This document shows, in pieces, positions 25,548 to 37,800 of a stretch of 64,000 nucleotides of DNA (its first letter is position 1; each line of letters begins with the position of its first letter). Source of the stretch: Allantophomopsis cytisporea (Eukaryota > Ascomycota > Leotiomycetes > Phacidiales > Phacidiaceae); the NCBI GenBank assembly GCA_024752435.1, contig CP103034.1, positions 248,001-312,000 on the forward strand. The letters are read 5' to 3'. The notes beneath the pieces are model-generated. The model was not told the origin of the DNA. It made no database searches and was given only the letters and a program-made list of their open reading frames with translations. Both the position numbers and the translations under genes were made by a program.

Positions 25548-28456
25548 ATGGCGACATCCAATACCATCAAAGTCGTCTGTCGTTTCAGGCCACAGAACAA
25601 GGTCGAATTAGCTTCGGGGGGTGAACCCATTGTCACCTTTGAGTCGGAGGACACATGTAAACTCGAAGTATGATCCCCTAAATGCCCATGATGCTCGATT
25701 CTTGCAATTGCGAATGCTTTGCTGATGTCCAGCACAGTCGTCTGAGGCCTCCGGGTCCTTCACCTTCGATCGTGTCTTTGACATGAACTCGCGGCAAAAA
25801 GACATCTTCGACTTCTCTATCAAGCCCACGGTCGACGACATCCTTAACGGTTACAATGGAACAGTCTTCGCATACGGTCAGACGGGAGCGGGAAAGTCCT
25901 ATACCATGATGGGTTCGGACATGGATGACGGTGAGGGAAAGGGTGTGACCCCGCGAATCGTCGAACAAATATTCGAAAGCATTCTCGCCAGTCCAGAGAC
26001 CATAGAATACACTGTCCGAGTCAGTTACATGGAAATCTACATGGAACGTATTAAGGATTTGCTGGCGCCACAAAACGACAACTTGCCTGTTCACGAGGAG
26101 AAAAATCGAGGGGTGTACGTCAAGGGGTTACTCGAAATTTATGTCTCCAGCGTTCAGGAGGTTTACGAAGTCATGAGAAGGGGAGGAAACTCTCGAGCTG
26201 TTGCAGCAACAAACATGAACCAGGAATCTTCACGATCTCATTCTATATTTGTTATCACCATCACACAGAAAAATGTTGAGACCGGGTCAGCTAAGAGTGG
26301 TCAACTATTCTTGGTCGACTTGGCTGGTAGTGAGAAGGTTGGAAAGACAGGTGCCAGTGGTCAAACTCTGGAGGAAGCAAAGAAGATCAACAAGTCTTTG
26401 TCTGCTCTTGGAATGGTCATCAACTCCCTCACCGACGGCAAATCTTCACACGTTCCATATCGAGACTCGAAGCTCACTCGTATTCTTCAAGAATCCTTGG
26501 GAGGTAACAGTCGTACAACTCTTATTATCAATTGTTCGCCATCCAGTTACAACGATGTGGAGACTCTCGGCACACTCCGGTTCGGTATGCGTGCGAAGGC
26601 AATCAAGAACAAGGCAAAGGTCAATGCGGAGCTATCTCCTGCGGAGTTGAAGGCGCTTTTGAAGAAGGCACAATCACAAGTCACTACTTTCGAAACGTTC
26701 GTCGCAGCATTGGAAGGAGAAGTACAACAGTGGAGAAGTGGAGAGGCTGTACCAAGGGAGAAGTGGGTGCCACCTCGGGAGGGTGGTGTTGCTAAAGCAG
26801 CACCATCAACTCCAAGATCATCAACACCTTCAAGACTTCTTGATCGAGCGGAAACCCCAGCCATCTCCGAACGGTCGGGGACTCCAAGCATTCCACTTGA
26901 TAAGGATGAGCGTGACGAATTTTTACGACGTGAGAACGAACTTCAAGATCAAATCGCTGAAAAAGAAAGCCAAATAGCTGCTGCCGAGAAAGCTCTACGT
27001 GATGCAAAGGAAGAGCTTGCATACCTCAAGGAGCACGACAGCAAGAACAACAAGGATAATGAGAGACTTTCGGGAGAGGTGAACGACTTCAAAATGCAGT
27101 TAGAGAGACTTACATTTGAAAGCAAGGAGGCACAGATTACGATGGATAGTTTGAAGGAGGCAAACTCCGAGCTCACTGCGGAGTTGGATGAGGTTAAGCA
27201 ACAATTATTAGATGTGAAGATGAGTGCAAAGGAGACTACTGCAGTATTAGATGAGAAGGAGAAGAAGAAGGCTGAGAAGATGGCACAGATGATGGCTGGT
27301 TTCGACCTTGGGGGAGAGGTGTTCAGTGATAATGAGCAGAGCATAAAGGAGGCTATTGAGCAGGTTGATGCCATGCAACAAGCAATTGCTGCAGGCGTCG
27401 CAATCGATCCTACCGAGTTGGCAGACTTGAAGGCAAAGATTGTGGACACCCAGGCTATCGTCCGCCAAGCAGAACTTTCAATGTACGGCTCCTCGACCAC
27501 CGACGCCGGTGCTAAGCGTAGAATCGAGCTTGAAGAGCGTTTGGAGGCAGTGGAGCGTGAGTACGAAGAGCTCCTTGAACGCAATCTCAGCGAGGCGGAT
27601 GTGGCTGAGGTGAAGGAGCGCTTGGCTCAGGCTTACGCCGACAAGCAAGAGGTACACGGCACTATGTTGGAGGATCTCAAGAAGGACATCGCCCAGAAGT
27701 CCGCTGAGAACTTGCGTCTCAAGGCACTCAGCGATGAGCTCCAAAGGAAACTTGCGACCAGTGGCGCTACCAACGGCTCTGCTGTGCCAAACGGCAAGAC
27801 TGTTCAGCAACAGATTGCCGAGTTTGATGTTATGAAGAAGTCGCTCATGCGCGATCTCCAGAACCGCTGCGAGCGCGTTGTCGAGCTCGAGATCTCCCTG
27901 GACGAAACCCGCGAACAATACAACAATGTTCTCCGCTCATCCAACAACAGAGCACAACAGAAGAAGATGGCCTTCTTGGAGCGCAACCTTGAGCAATTGA
28001 CGCACGTGCAAAGACAATTGGTTGAGCAGAACGGCAGTCTTAAGAAGGAGGTCGCCATCGCTGAGCGCAAGCTCATCGCGCGTAACGAGCGCATCCAGAG
28101 TCTTGAGAGCTTGTTGGGTGACAGTCAAGAGAAGCTCACGGCTGCAAACCACAGGTGCGTTTGCTCCCATCCCCATCCTCTTCCTTCTCCAATTCTAGCA
28201 TCACTAACAACCCTGCAGATTCGAGGCTCAGCTCACGGCCGTCAAGGAGCGTCTTGAGGCCGCTAAGGCCGGCTCCACCCGCGGCCTTGGCACCGCTACT
28301 GGCGGCTTCAGCTTCGGCGGCGCTGGCAGCAGGATAGCGAAGCCACTGCGTGGTGGTGGTGGTGAAGCTGCATCCCCTGCTATTACCGGCCTTCAGAACG
28401 AGGCATCTCCAGCGACCAATAAGCGTAGTTCGTGGTTCTTTTCGGGGCAGAAATAG
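25548..28456 (+). CDS. Conventional kinesin heavy chain (kinesin-1, NKIN/KinA type)
   Basis: 924-residue plus-end-directed microtubule motor in three exons: 25548-25667, 25738-28154 and 28219-28456. The start is fixed by the beta-1 strand sequence MATSNTIKVVCRFRPQNK. The motor domain (about residues 1-330) has the P-loop GQTGAGKSYTM, switch I NQESSRSHSIF and switch II LVDLAGSEKVGKTG. A neck and long heptad-repeat stalk follow (about 330-870), and the C-terminal tail is Gly-rich, ending SSWFFSGQK. Length and tail agree with Neurospora NKIN, which acts without light chains. The protein should carry vesicles, early endosomes and dynein to hyphal tips. The final intron interrupts the codon of an Arg near the stalk end. 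It lies tail-to-tail with the acetyltransferase gene. Confidence 0.97.
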
Positions 28457-28651
28457 GGTTAGATAGTGTTAATGTATACCCATGCTTTTTCGCCGTTCTC
28501 TGTCTGCTGTTGCGTATTTAGATTGCGAGATGGAGGAGTTAAAGGTCATTAAGAGAAGATTTTCATTTCGAAGTATATATGTACCAAAACCAATTATGTA
28601 AAGACCGACCCCTTTCTTCCACCAATATCAAGTGTTTCCAAAACGTACGCA

Positions 28652-29353
28652 TCAAGCCTTGCTCTCCCGACACTCCACAAGCCCCCTAATCTGCTTCCCC
28701 TCCCCATCAAAATTGCCCGCATCAAGCCAACGCTCAAAACCAGCCTTCACACACTCCCACTCAGAGTCAACGATACTAAACCAAGTCGTATCACGATTTA
28801 GCCCCTTCACAATCAAATGCTGCCGAAACGTCCCCTCATACTTGAAACCCAATCTCTCTGCCGCCCTACAACTCGGCGCATTCAAGCTATTACATTTCCA
28901 CTCCACACGACGATAGCCCAAGTCATCAAAAGCATAGCGAAGCAGCAGATAGATCGCCTCCGTCGAGCCAACAGTGCGCTGGAACGACGGCGCAAAGAGG
29001 ATATGCCCGATCTCCAGCACGCGGTTCGGCGCGTCGATCCGCATTATCGAGCAGTACCCCGCGATCTCGCCGGGCTTGGCGGTCGGTGCGATCGCCCAGA
29101 AGAGTGGGTCGGTCGAGGCGGCTTTGCTTGCGATTGAGGACGCCCATGTTGATGGCGTGGGCGGTACGTCTAACATGTAGTCCCAGATCCAGACGTTGCT
29201 GGGTGAGCAGGCTGTTTCTTCTAGGGGTGCTGCGTGGGAGGGCGTGAGCGGCGTCAGGGTTATGGCTTTGCCTGGGAGATCTTTGCGGGTGGGCGTGATG
29301 ATGGCTCTTGGGGGGATGATGGCGCCTAGGGGGCGGGGTGCTGTGGTGGTCAT
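28652..29353 (-). CDS. GNAT family N-acetyltransferase (RimJ/RimL-like)
   Basis: Single-exon 233-residue protein. The C-terminal two thirds form a GNAT fold of the RimJ/RimL type. A beta-strand with EIGHILFAPSFQRTVGSTEA supplies the acetyl-CoA pyrophosphate loop, and the segment CNSLNAPSCRAAERLGFKYEG is the strongly conserved B motif of this subgroup. Members acetylate protein N-termini, amino acids or small amines; the substrate here is unknown. The first 35 residues are Pro/Arg-rich and may be disordered or partly misassigned; no better downstream methionine precedes the fold closely. It converges on the kinesin gene with 195 bases between stop codons. Confidence 0.88.
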   Translation of the reverse strand: MTTTAPRPLGAIIPPRAIITPTRKDLPGKAITLTPLTPSHAAPLEETACSPSNVWIWDYMLDVPPTPSTWASSIASKAASTDPLFWAIAPTAKPGEIAGYCSIMRIDAPNRVLEIGHILFAPSFQRTVGSTEAIYLLLRYAFDDLGYRRVEWKCNSLNAPSCRAAERLGFKYEGTFRQHLIVKGLNRDTTWFSIVDSEWECVKAGFERWLDAGNFDGEGKQIRGLVECRESKA

Positions 29354-31049
29354 TTTTAGGGTTGGGGTTGGGGTTGGACTTGACGATCTGGTGGTGAGGA
29401 AGGTTCTTGGTGAGAAGGGAGATTGGGACTGGAGATGGGATGGGGCCGGCTTTGATGTCGATGAATGAGGATCTGGAAGTCGGTGTGTTTTTTTGGAAAG
29501 TATTAGTGGTTGTATAATCTGGGATTGACATTTACTCTACTTGAACAAATTCCCAATCCTGAGTCTTTGAATGTTGGCTATCAATGGCCGTTGTCGACTT
29601 AAGAGGTTGGGATTCATATGATGCGAGTTATGAAGATTGACAATCGACGTTGACCTCGACTTGGTCTTTATCCTCCCACATTTACCCCACTTCTGGAGTT
29701 ATATCCCATATCGAAACTATCAATTCCCAAGGAATAAGGTTCGGCTGGTGAGTCACGGCGTCAATGGCGATGTTAATGATTCAAGCATCACGTGCCGAAG
29801 TGTACTTTACTACCATGACCTGTACCATTGAACATACGTACAATAGTATTGTACGTACATTTTACTTCGAGGACATATTCTCGGTACCTGACACAACAAT
29901 CGAGAGCGAGGCAATTGACTTTTATGACATGACATGAAGTCTGAGTAGGTGTCTTGGTTGTATGTAGTAAATAATAATTGTGTTAGTCGTTAGACTTCAG
30001 ATAGTCTTATGCTTATGATTTGCTTTGATTCCCAAGACAATTTCTACTCAACTATAGATCACCATGTGCGATAAATCTTTATTTGTTGATAACTTTCCGT
30101 AATTTTCTATGGCTAGATAGGATTCAGGTATTCGATGCCGACGAGAGAGGATCTTCCAATTATTTTGTTATTATCTCATTGAACAACTCATCTTCCATCC
30201 TTAATATCAACTTTGTATTTTATCAACGTATATAATGAATAAATACCGACTTTACCTCCGTTTTCGCTCTGACGTACGCACATACATAGAAACACTCCTA
30301 TCTCTTGGCCTCCTTCACTTGATCTCAATCAGTAATTTTTCCATTGGCACACCAGAACAAACTGAAACAGAAGGAATCACGTGTCAAAATCCCTATTCCC
30401 CATACTCTATCCACAGGGTGTGTGTTGTATTGTGTAGTGCTTATTATTGTCATCCTTCCGATCGGACGACCCTTGAACCATCCTGATCCAACTGCATCCC
30501 AATATTCGCTACCCTCGAAGCGTCTCTCCACCTCCCACTAAACTTAACAGAGTAGGCGGAGAGTCGGGGCAGATCCACAGCAAAACGACAAGCGTCTGTC
30601 GAAGGGCGCGTTCTTGACATGTTGCGGCCATGCCGATTACTCTCACGCAGGTAAGATGACTCTTTTCTCTGTGGTCCTGTAGGTCAAACACCAAACCCTT
30701 CATTCTCCTCCAATCCTCACTCAACCTCTAAATCTTTTCCCATTTCAATTCTCTTTCATACTGTTCCCATGATTATGGTAATATCTTAAGACGAGTTCTC
30801 TTTGCCACAATCAACTCACAAGTCAAGGAACAATAATTGTTGTTTCCTAAAGCAACTGGTGGAGTGCAAGTCCCATCATCGCCTGCGCCTTATTCTTGAT
30901 TTCTTTCTGCACCTCAGCATTCCAAACTCCTCGTTCCCCCTGCCTTACGCAGGTCAGGGTGACCACGCCTTTCCATACACATCAAGCACATCCAACCCAA
31001 GTCACGTAATCAGAGGCTCGTGTTCGATACTTAACAACTATCCCTAAGG
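29354..31049. other. Divergent promoter region (GNAT / homeobox regulator)
   Basis: 1.7 kb between divergently transcribed genes, with no supported coding frame. It contains a perfect 11-bp inverted repeat at 29835-29857. The right end (about 30700-31049) is CT-rich and probably the leader of the homeobox gene. Confidence 0.6.
29835..29857. repeat. Perfect 11-bp palindrome
   Basis: TACGTACAATA, one central G, then TATTGTACGTA. The arms are exact reverse complements. It sits about 480 bp upstream of the acetyltransferase start and 1.2 kb upstream of the homeobox gene. Confidence 0.85.
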
Positions 31050-34000
31050 ATGGAGTTCTTCGATTTTGAAGCTGCCAATTCCGGTAGGCCCTCTAATCAA
31101 CAGAACCAAACTTCTCTTGGTCTGGACTTTGATGACACTTCATCATTTCCTTACGACTACCGAATGCTCCAAGATATGGAGGGCGACCCAGACGCCTATA
31201 CTGCTTTGCAGCAGTTCATTACTGGTGTTTCTGGTTCAAACAACGATGCCTTGGACTTGGATATGCAGTCCTCTTTTCAAGACGTCGGTTTGACTGCGGC
31301 AGATGACTTTAATGACTTCTCGCGTTGGATTGATGGGGCCCAGAAACCTGCAAATCCATGTGACTATTGTCGCAGCCGTCGTCTTGAATGCCTTGTCATC
31401 CAAAAAGATCACTATGACACCCATGAGTGTACTAGTTGCGTTGCACTTCATCGTGTTTGCAGCTTGCAAGATACAGACTTCTTCAGGGCATTGAACAATG
31501 CTTCTAGAAACAGCTCCTCGATGCAACTTGATAATCTCAGTGGTTCTGAAGGTCAAAGCAGCGGTGCTATTGCCTCTCATATGGCAAGAAGAACCAAATC
31601 CAATTCCAGCCTGCGATCTGGTGCTGCCACTCCGGATGGTGATGCAACTGATGGTCAAGCTGTCAAAGTCGGTTCAAGATTTACTCGGGAATCAGTCCGA
31701 GTGCTCAAAGGATGGCTGCAACTTCACAGCCGTCATCCATATCCGTCTGATGAGGAGAAGGAGAATCTTCGGAAACAGACCGGTCTGAACAAGACCCAGA
31801 TCACAAATTGGCTCGCCAATGCTCGACGTCGCAATAAAGGCCGTCCGTCTGGAACAGTCTCTCCGAAGGTTGATATGACAACACACCCAATGGACATTCC
31901 GCGTAAAGCAACACCTGCTATGGAATCTATGAATCCCTTGGAGAGATGGCAACATTCTCCTCCTGAAAACGAACCTGCCTCGGTGACTGCTATTGCAAGG
32001 GCCGTTACTTCCTCAACTCTCTCGTCGGACATGGCTAGTTCATACAGTTATAAACGGTCGGACGATGGTTCGGCTCGATCCGTCATCCGGGCTTCCTCCG
32101 AAAGTTCTCTGAACACAAGTCAGTCTAGTACTGGTTCTTTTGCCTCTGCATTCTCGCACAAATCTCGAGGCTCGTTTGGCTCCTTCAATTCCTATGGGAA
32201 GAAGACTCGTCGTCGCCGTCGCCAGGCTCCGAAGACACCTGCTACCCACCCCCTGACCACTCCTCGACAATTCCAGTGCACATTTTGTACTGAGTCTTTC
32301 CGTACAAAACATGACTGGCAACGGCACGAAAAGACGTTGCATCTGTCGCTTGAACGATGGGTATGTGCGCCTGATGGGCCTACATTCTACTGTACAGAGA
32401 ACAACTATACTTCTTGTATCTTCTGTGGTCTTCCCAGACCGGATGAAGCTCACTTGGAGACCCACAACTACTCCGCTTGTTTAGAGCGTACCCCGGAAGA
32501 ACGCACATTTTACCGGAAAGACCATTTGAATCAACACTTGCGACTTGTTCATGGATGCAAGTTCTTGGCATGGTCAATGAAGTTGTGGAGAGTTGCTATT
32601 CCAGAAATAAAATCTCGCTGTGGTTTCTGCAACACAAATCTGGATACTTGGCCTGCGCGAGTCGATCATCTTGCCGATCACTTTAAAAGTGGAAAGACTA
32701 TGGCGGAATGGACAGGTGATTGGGGTTTTGAGCCCCATGTGGCTCGTATGGTAGAGAGTGCCATGCCTCCTTGTAAGTTATCAATGCAACACTCCGATGC
32801 TACCAAACTGACATATATAGACCTTATCCACAATGAGAGAGGTACCCCATATCCTTTTGTGGTAAACGAGAGACACCAATTCAACGAGTCAGGCACTCCA
32901 TTGTCTCAGCTCAAGACTGCACTTATAGAGTTTATTCGAAAAAATATCAGCAGTGGACGTAACCCAACTGACTCAGAACTCCAAGCGGAAGCGTTCAAAG
33001 TTACCTTTGGCGTCAAAGCCGAGTCAGAAATACCTCAAGAGGAGCGGGATACATGGTTTCATAAACTAATCATCTCCAACGATGATACTGGATGGCTCAG
33101 TCAACTTAGACAAGAGGCAGACTTACTTTCGTCTGCGAAGTCCAGCTCGAGTCCTGGCGGCCCCTCTCCTGCACCTGCCATCGATCCACAGTGTCAGCTA
33201 GATATACAGCTTATGGCATATGTACGATGTCAAGCCACCTTATCTATTGCTCCCACCAACCGAGAGATGCAGGGCGAGGCATATAGAATCATCGACAATC
33301 TTGTTCAGAATTCGACAATCAATGAAGACGAGGCCGCTGTGTACAGACAACAACTCTTATCTGAATTTTGGGTGCCATCTTTCCGAGCTCGAGCGGGATT
33401 GCCACCTGAGTCGGAAGGCTTCATGATCAAGGGAAAATCCCTAGAGCGAATTCTTAATACTAATCCTAATCCTAATGCGGTCGCTTTCGAATACCGAGCC
33501 CTTGAAAAGGAGCTGGCTAATTATGTTGCTGATCAAAAATTGCGTGGTATCAAACCAACCGATGAGGAACTGCAAAGACGTTCGAGATACATTCAATTCG
33601 GTAACGAAGATACGTGGAACCAGACAGCTGCCGATAGTCCTGACTGGCTGTTGAACTTCAAGAAATCCAACGGTCTAGCACAAATTGATGAGATGAGTGA
33701 GCCTGCCTCCGATCAGGCGGACGATTTTCCAAAAGTCGCACCAATATCTAGCCTTTCTGCTGCACTCGCCCAAGAACCTTCTTGGCGTCAACATTCGAAC
33801 CCTTTCACAGCAACCACACTCAGTCAACTCCCTTCACTCTATCAACAAGCCCCATTCACACCGTACAATACATGTGTCTCCGGCCCTCAGACCAGACCAA
33901 GTCGCTTTTTCGTCAACGACGCAAATTGTTACCGACGTCTAGAGCGGGAACTATCCCGTTACGTCCAGCTCTGCCTTTCACCCCATAATCCAAAGATGCA

Positions 34001-34673
34001 CGTTCCCAATGATGCCGAAATCCAGCATCAAGCTCGCTGGATCGTCTACGATGATGACGATCCATGGAACACCACGGCAGCCGACAACGCCGAATGGCTG
34101 ACACGCTTTAAGCGCTCCCACGGCCTCGCCAATGCAGCCGACGGCCCTGGCCTGCCTCGCGAAAACTTCCCACACGAGGACAGTGGCTTCATGCCACCAT
34201 ATATTAACCCCTCGCCTGCCATGTTAGGCTATGGTGACGGCCTCATGCATGTCCCCGATTCTTCGGTCCTCAAGCCCGGCGTGCCTGTCATGCCTGACTC
34301 CCAGCTCTGCTCCTCGACCCTCAACCCCGCGTACGAGGCGCCTGCTGTCGTTTTCTGTAGCCGCGCCCTTGAGTCTGGCCTCGTCTCCTATGTGCAAAAT
34401 GCGGTCGCGCAGGGCTGGACGCCGACGGATGACCAATTGTGTGCCAAGGCCAGGGAGATTATGGGCACTAGGACTACGGCTGCTGATGACAAGGAGCTTC
34501 TGGGAAAGTTCAAGAGCCATTGCGGGATTGGCGATGGGAACGTTCCTTTCGGCGCTGATTTTCAAGGCTTGATGGATTTGGGGATGGGGACTGGGGGCAC
34601 AATGGGTACGCCTGTTGCCATGAATACAGTAGATGGAAGTTTGGCGGGGAGTTCGGGGGAAAGTAGGTTTTAG
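31050..34673 (+). CDS. Composite transcription factor: Cys cluster, TALE homeobox, C2H2 fingers, five C-terminal repeats
   Basis: Intronless 1207-residue predicted nuclear regulator. Residues about 102-138 form a cysteine cluster (NPCDYCRSRRLEC ... CTSCVALHRVC) resembling an expanded Zn2Cys6-like finger. Residues about 208-266 are a TALE/KN homeodomain ending in ITNWLANARRRNKGR, where the usual NWFxNxRRR has Leu-Ala. A C2H2 finger lies at about 407-431 (CTFC ... HDWQRHEKTLH), with further C/H-rich segments to about 555. The C-terminal half contains five degenerate copies, at roughly 615, 716, 815, 961 and 1100, of a helical motif: an amphipathic helix (LEKELANYV), then PTDEELQRRSR and, in copies 3-5, WNQTAADxxxWLxxFK or a reduced form. 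Homeobox plus C2H2 regulators of this kind occur across Pezizomycotina; targets here are unknown. The Ser/Thr-rich linkers suggest phosphorylation. Confidence 0.9.
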   Translation: MEFFDFEAANSGRPSNQQNQTSLGLDFDDTSSFPYDYRMLQDMEGDPDAYTALQQFITGVSGSNNDALDLDMQSSFQDVGLTAADDFNDFSRWIDGAQKPANPCDYCRSRRLECLVIQKDHYDTHECTSCVALHRVCSLQDTDFFRALNNASRNSSSMQLDNLSGSEGQSSGAIASHMARRTKSNSSLRSGAATPDGDATDGQAVKVGSRFTRESVRVLKGWLQLHSRHPYPSDEEKENLRKQTGLNKTQITNWLANARRRNKGRPSGTVSPKVDMTTHPMDIPRKATPAMESMNPLERWQHSPPENEPASVTAIARAVTSSTLSSDMASSYSYKRSDDGSARSVIRASSESSLNTSQSSTGSFASAFSHKSRGSFGSFNSYGKKTRRRRRQAPKTPATHPLTTPRQFQCTFCTESFRTKHDWQRHEKTLHLSLERWVCAPDGPTFYCTENNYTSCIFCGLPRPDEAHLETHNYSACLERTPEERTFYRKDHLNQHLRLVHGCKFLAWSMKLWRVAIPEIKSRCGFCNTNLDTWPARVDHLADHFKSGKTMAEWTGDWGFEPHVARMVESAMPPCKLSMQHSDATKLTYIDLIHNERGTPYPFVVNERHQFNESGTPLSQLKTALIEFIRKNISSGRNPTDSELQAEAFKVTFGVKAESEIPQEERDTWFHKLIISNDDTGWLSQLRQEADLLSSAKSSSSPGGPSPAPAIDPQCQLDIQLMAYVRCQATLSIAPTNREMQGEAYRIIDNLVQNSTINEDEAAVYRQQLLSEFWVPSFRARAGLPPESEGFMIKGKSLERILNTNPNPNAVAFEYRALEKELANYVADQKLRGIKPTDEELQRRSRYIQFGNEDTWNQTAADSPDWLLNFKKSNGLAQIDEMSEPASDQADDFPKVAPISSLSAALAQEPSWRQHSNPFTATTLSQLPSLYQQAPFTPYNTCVSGPQTRPSRFFVNDANCYRRLERELSRYVQLCLSPHNPKMHVPNDAEIQHQARWIVYDDDDPWNTTAADNAEWLTRFKRSHGLANAADGPGLPRENFPHEDSGFMPPYINPSPAMLGYGDGLMHVPDSSVLKPGVPVMPDSQLCSSTLNPAYEAPAVVFCSRALESGLVSYVQNAVAQGWTPTDDQLCAKAREIMGTRTTAADDKELLGKFKSHCGIGDGNVPFGADFQGLMDLGMGTGGTMGTPVAMNTVDGSLAGSSGESRF

Positions 34674-34863
34674 GTTTTTTGATTGGGTGACGTGAAGTTG
34701 ATAGATAACTTAATGATGTTTTGTATTTACTTATGGTATTGTTTATGATGGAAAGATCTTGGTGTTGGTGATGATGGGATTTGTATAGCGTCATCAATGG
34801 TCTTTACATGAACCGTCACTAAAATGTAACATCGATCATTGCTTCTCATAGTTGACATGGTAA

Positions 34864-37800
34864 CTAATTGCTTACTGGACTCTTGGATCCACTCCTCATT
34901 GATTTTCTCGAACTGCTAGACATTTCTTCGACTTCCTCTTCGCTGGTATCCTCGTCCTGTCCTCTGTCACGAAGTGTGTAGGCGTAGTCTAGCAAATCCT
35001 CGGATTTCAGACGTTCTTGGTGATCCTTCTTCAACGTCCTTTCCCGAATTTTGACCACTGACTCTAATAGTCGCACAGACTGTTCAACATCACCGCGCTT
35101 GATGTAGGCCCTAGCTAGTTCGTGCTGTGAAGTGAGTCGATGAGGGTGCTCTTGACTTAGTGTCCGCTCCTGTACCCCGACTACTAGCTCGAGCAGCTCT
35201 ATAGCTCGATCTGTGTCGCCGCGATTGAGGTAGGCCCTAGCTAGTTCGTGCTGTGAAGTGAGTCGATGAGGGTGCTCTTGACTTAGTGTCCGCTCCTGTA
35301 CCCCGACTACTAGCTCGAGCAGCTCTATAGCTCGATCTGTGTCGCCGCGATTGAGGTAGGCCCTAGCTAGTTCGTGCTGTGAAGTGAGTCGATGAGGGTG
35401 CTCTTGACTTAGTGTCCGCTCCCGTACCCCGAATCCTAGCTCGAGCAGCTCTATAGCTCGATCTGTGTCGCCGCGATCGAGGTAGGCCCTAGCTAGTACG
35501 TGCTGTGAAGCGAGTCGATCAGGGTGCTCTTGACTCAGTATCCGCTCCCGTACCCCGAATACTAGCTCGAGCAGCTCTATAGCTCGATCTGTATCGCCGT
35601 GATCGAGGTAGGCCCTAGCTAGTTCGTGCTGTGAAGCGAGTCGATCAGGGTGCTCTTGACTCAGTGTCCGCTCTTCTACCCCGACTACTAGCTCGAGCAG
35701 CTCTATAGATTTTTGCTTATTTCCTAACCGTTGATAAACTATACCTAACTCCTTGTGAACAAGGACCAGAGTTTCTAGCTGATCCGGAAGCCCCTGCCAG
35801 GAGTATATAAAATCAAGGATCAATTTACATTCATTATCACTGCGACACTCTCGAAATAACGAGGATAACCACCATAGCATTTGAATCGGTGGCGATGAAA
35901 GTGATACTGGTACTTGTACCCTCGAGAAAATGCTATTAACGTAATGTTCTGCATGAGGCTGAAGTTGAAGCCAAAACGACTCGTACTCATAGATCTTATT
36001 CATAGAGAATGCCAGGATACACCCGGTAGCCAGTATTGCACCCTGCTTTGTATCATAGTCCAATCGTTCTCGGGCCCAATCCGCGACGAGAGGATGCATA
36101 GACATATTGCCAGTTTCTTTTTGAACACGGATGATCGATAATAAGTGAAGGCTTGATCGGGCTTCGGATAGTATGGTGATGTCTTCAGCTCCTTCTGAGA
36201 TCTTTTGTAAGGTAGGGGGTAATTTGGAGAAGTGCCACTGTTTCAGAGGACCAAGTTGTATATCAAATCCTTGCCAGTATTCAATTATACCTAGAGCGTG
36301 CTCGCATGATCTTTCAAAGATAGACATAGGTACGTTCTTGAAATCCATTTGGGCTAGTAAAGGAAGGAGATCCAGCGCGACCTTATCAGCTGGTGTCCCA
36401 GAAGTTTGAAGGTAAAGGGCAGAGACTTCGAAAGTTGCGAAAACATTTCCATATGTAGAGCTTGCCTGTTTTGGATGAAATTTCATAATGTTTTCCTTTC
36501 GGCGTCGAAAACGAGGCAAATATTCCGTCAGAGTACAGTTTCCTTGCTGTATATAGGCACCAGCATGAACAACCGCTAAGGTATGCGACCCAAGCTCATT
36601 CACAATAGCTTTGGCTGACTCCATACTCTGTGCGCTAACATCATCTGCTATCCCAGCAGATATCAACAGCAATTTGACTGCTTCAGCAGGGCTAAGCTGT
36701 TCGAGAGCCTCAAACCCCATGTTGCCGTGACGATGGCAACTCTCTAATCTTGTGGTCAAGATTATGCTACCGCGAGCGCCGGATGGGACATACTTCGAAT
36801 AGTCCATTTCGCGGTCATCGGCGTTATCGAGAATAAGAAGCCAGGACTTTTCACAGTTAGATAGCCACCTCCTCACTCCATCAACCGTATTGGAGTCGTC
36901 AGGAACTCCGCATGAAGTTCCTATTTCCCTGAAATCACGGTCGGCATTCGCTTCTGTGTTCACGTCGACCCAAAAAACCCCCCAGAATCTGAATACTTAG
37001 TATAAGAGCAACTCGTTACAAACAACGACATACCTTTGGGTATTATCTTCCGCAAACTTCAGACTTATCTCGCTCTTTCCAGTTCCTCCAATACCGCTGA
37101 TAACAAAGCGTTTCTGTTTGGGCGGCTGATCTGAATCTGGCGGAGAAAGAAGTCCTTCCATACGGTGAAGGAGATCTTGCCTTCCAGTGAAAATAGACGT
37201 GCTACTTCGTGGCACTAGCCAATGAGTCCTTTGAGCTTCGTCATATGCAGCTTTAAATCGAGTGATTGGCTTTCCATTGTTCGATACCATTCTCTTCAGC
37301 TCAGCACAAACAAGCTTGAAATTTGGATCTTCAAGCCCAGAAAATTTGTTCAAGCCAGAGTGATCGGAGTTCAAAGATATCATTCTCTTCCCTTGTATTA
37401 CAGCAGATTGATTATCCACTATCCGTGTCTTTAAGCCTCCAAGGAACTTTCGAGACTCTGTTTCGTAGAAACACACGATGTCGAGATGACCATACCCGTT
37501 CCAGAAGTCCCGAGATAATGCATGTAAATCCGGACTTCTCATCTCAAGTGACTTAAGCATCCTCGTGTCGGCCCAAGGCGTTAGTGTCAAAGGCTGCAAA
37601 AGAGATCGTGCTAGCTTGACAATATCTGCGCCGTCATGCGGAGTGCCAAGGAAAATGATGCTGGTTATTCGTTCTTTGATATCCTTGAACTGTTCACCAA
37701 AATTTGCGACAGAAAGAGCCTTTCCACTAGTCAGATTCAAGACCAACACAACGGACAAGATGACTTTACTTGTTTTATGACTAGCCCCCCTAAACTATGT

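Noticed and set aside
26949..27918. Long Ser/Leu-rich minus-strand frames under the kinesin
   Set aside because: They are antisense shadows of the coiled-coil coding sequence.
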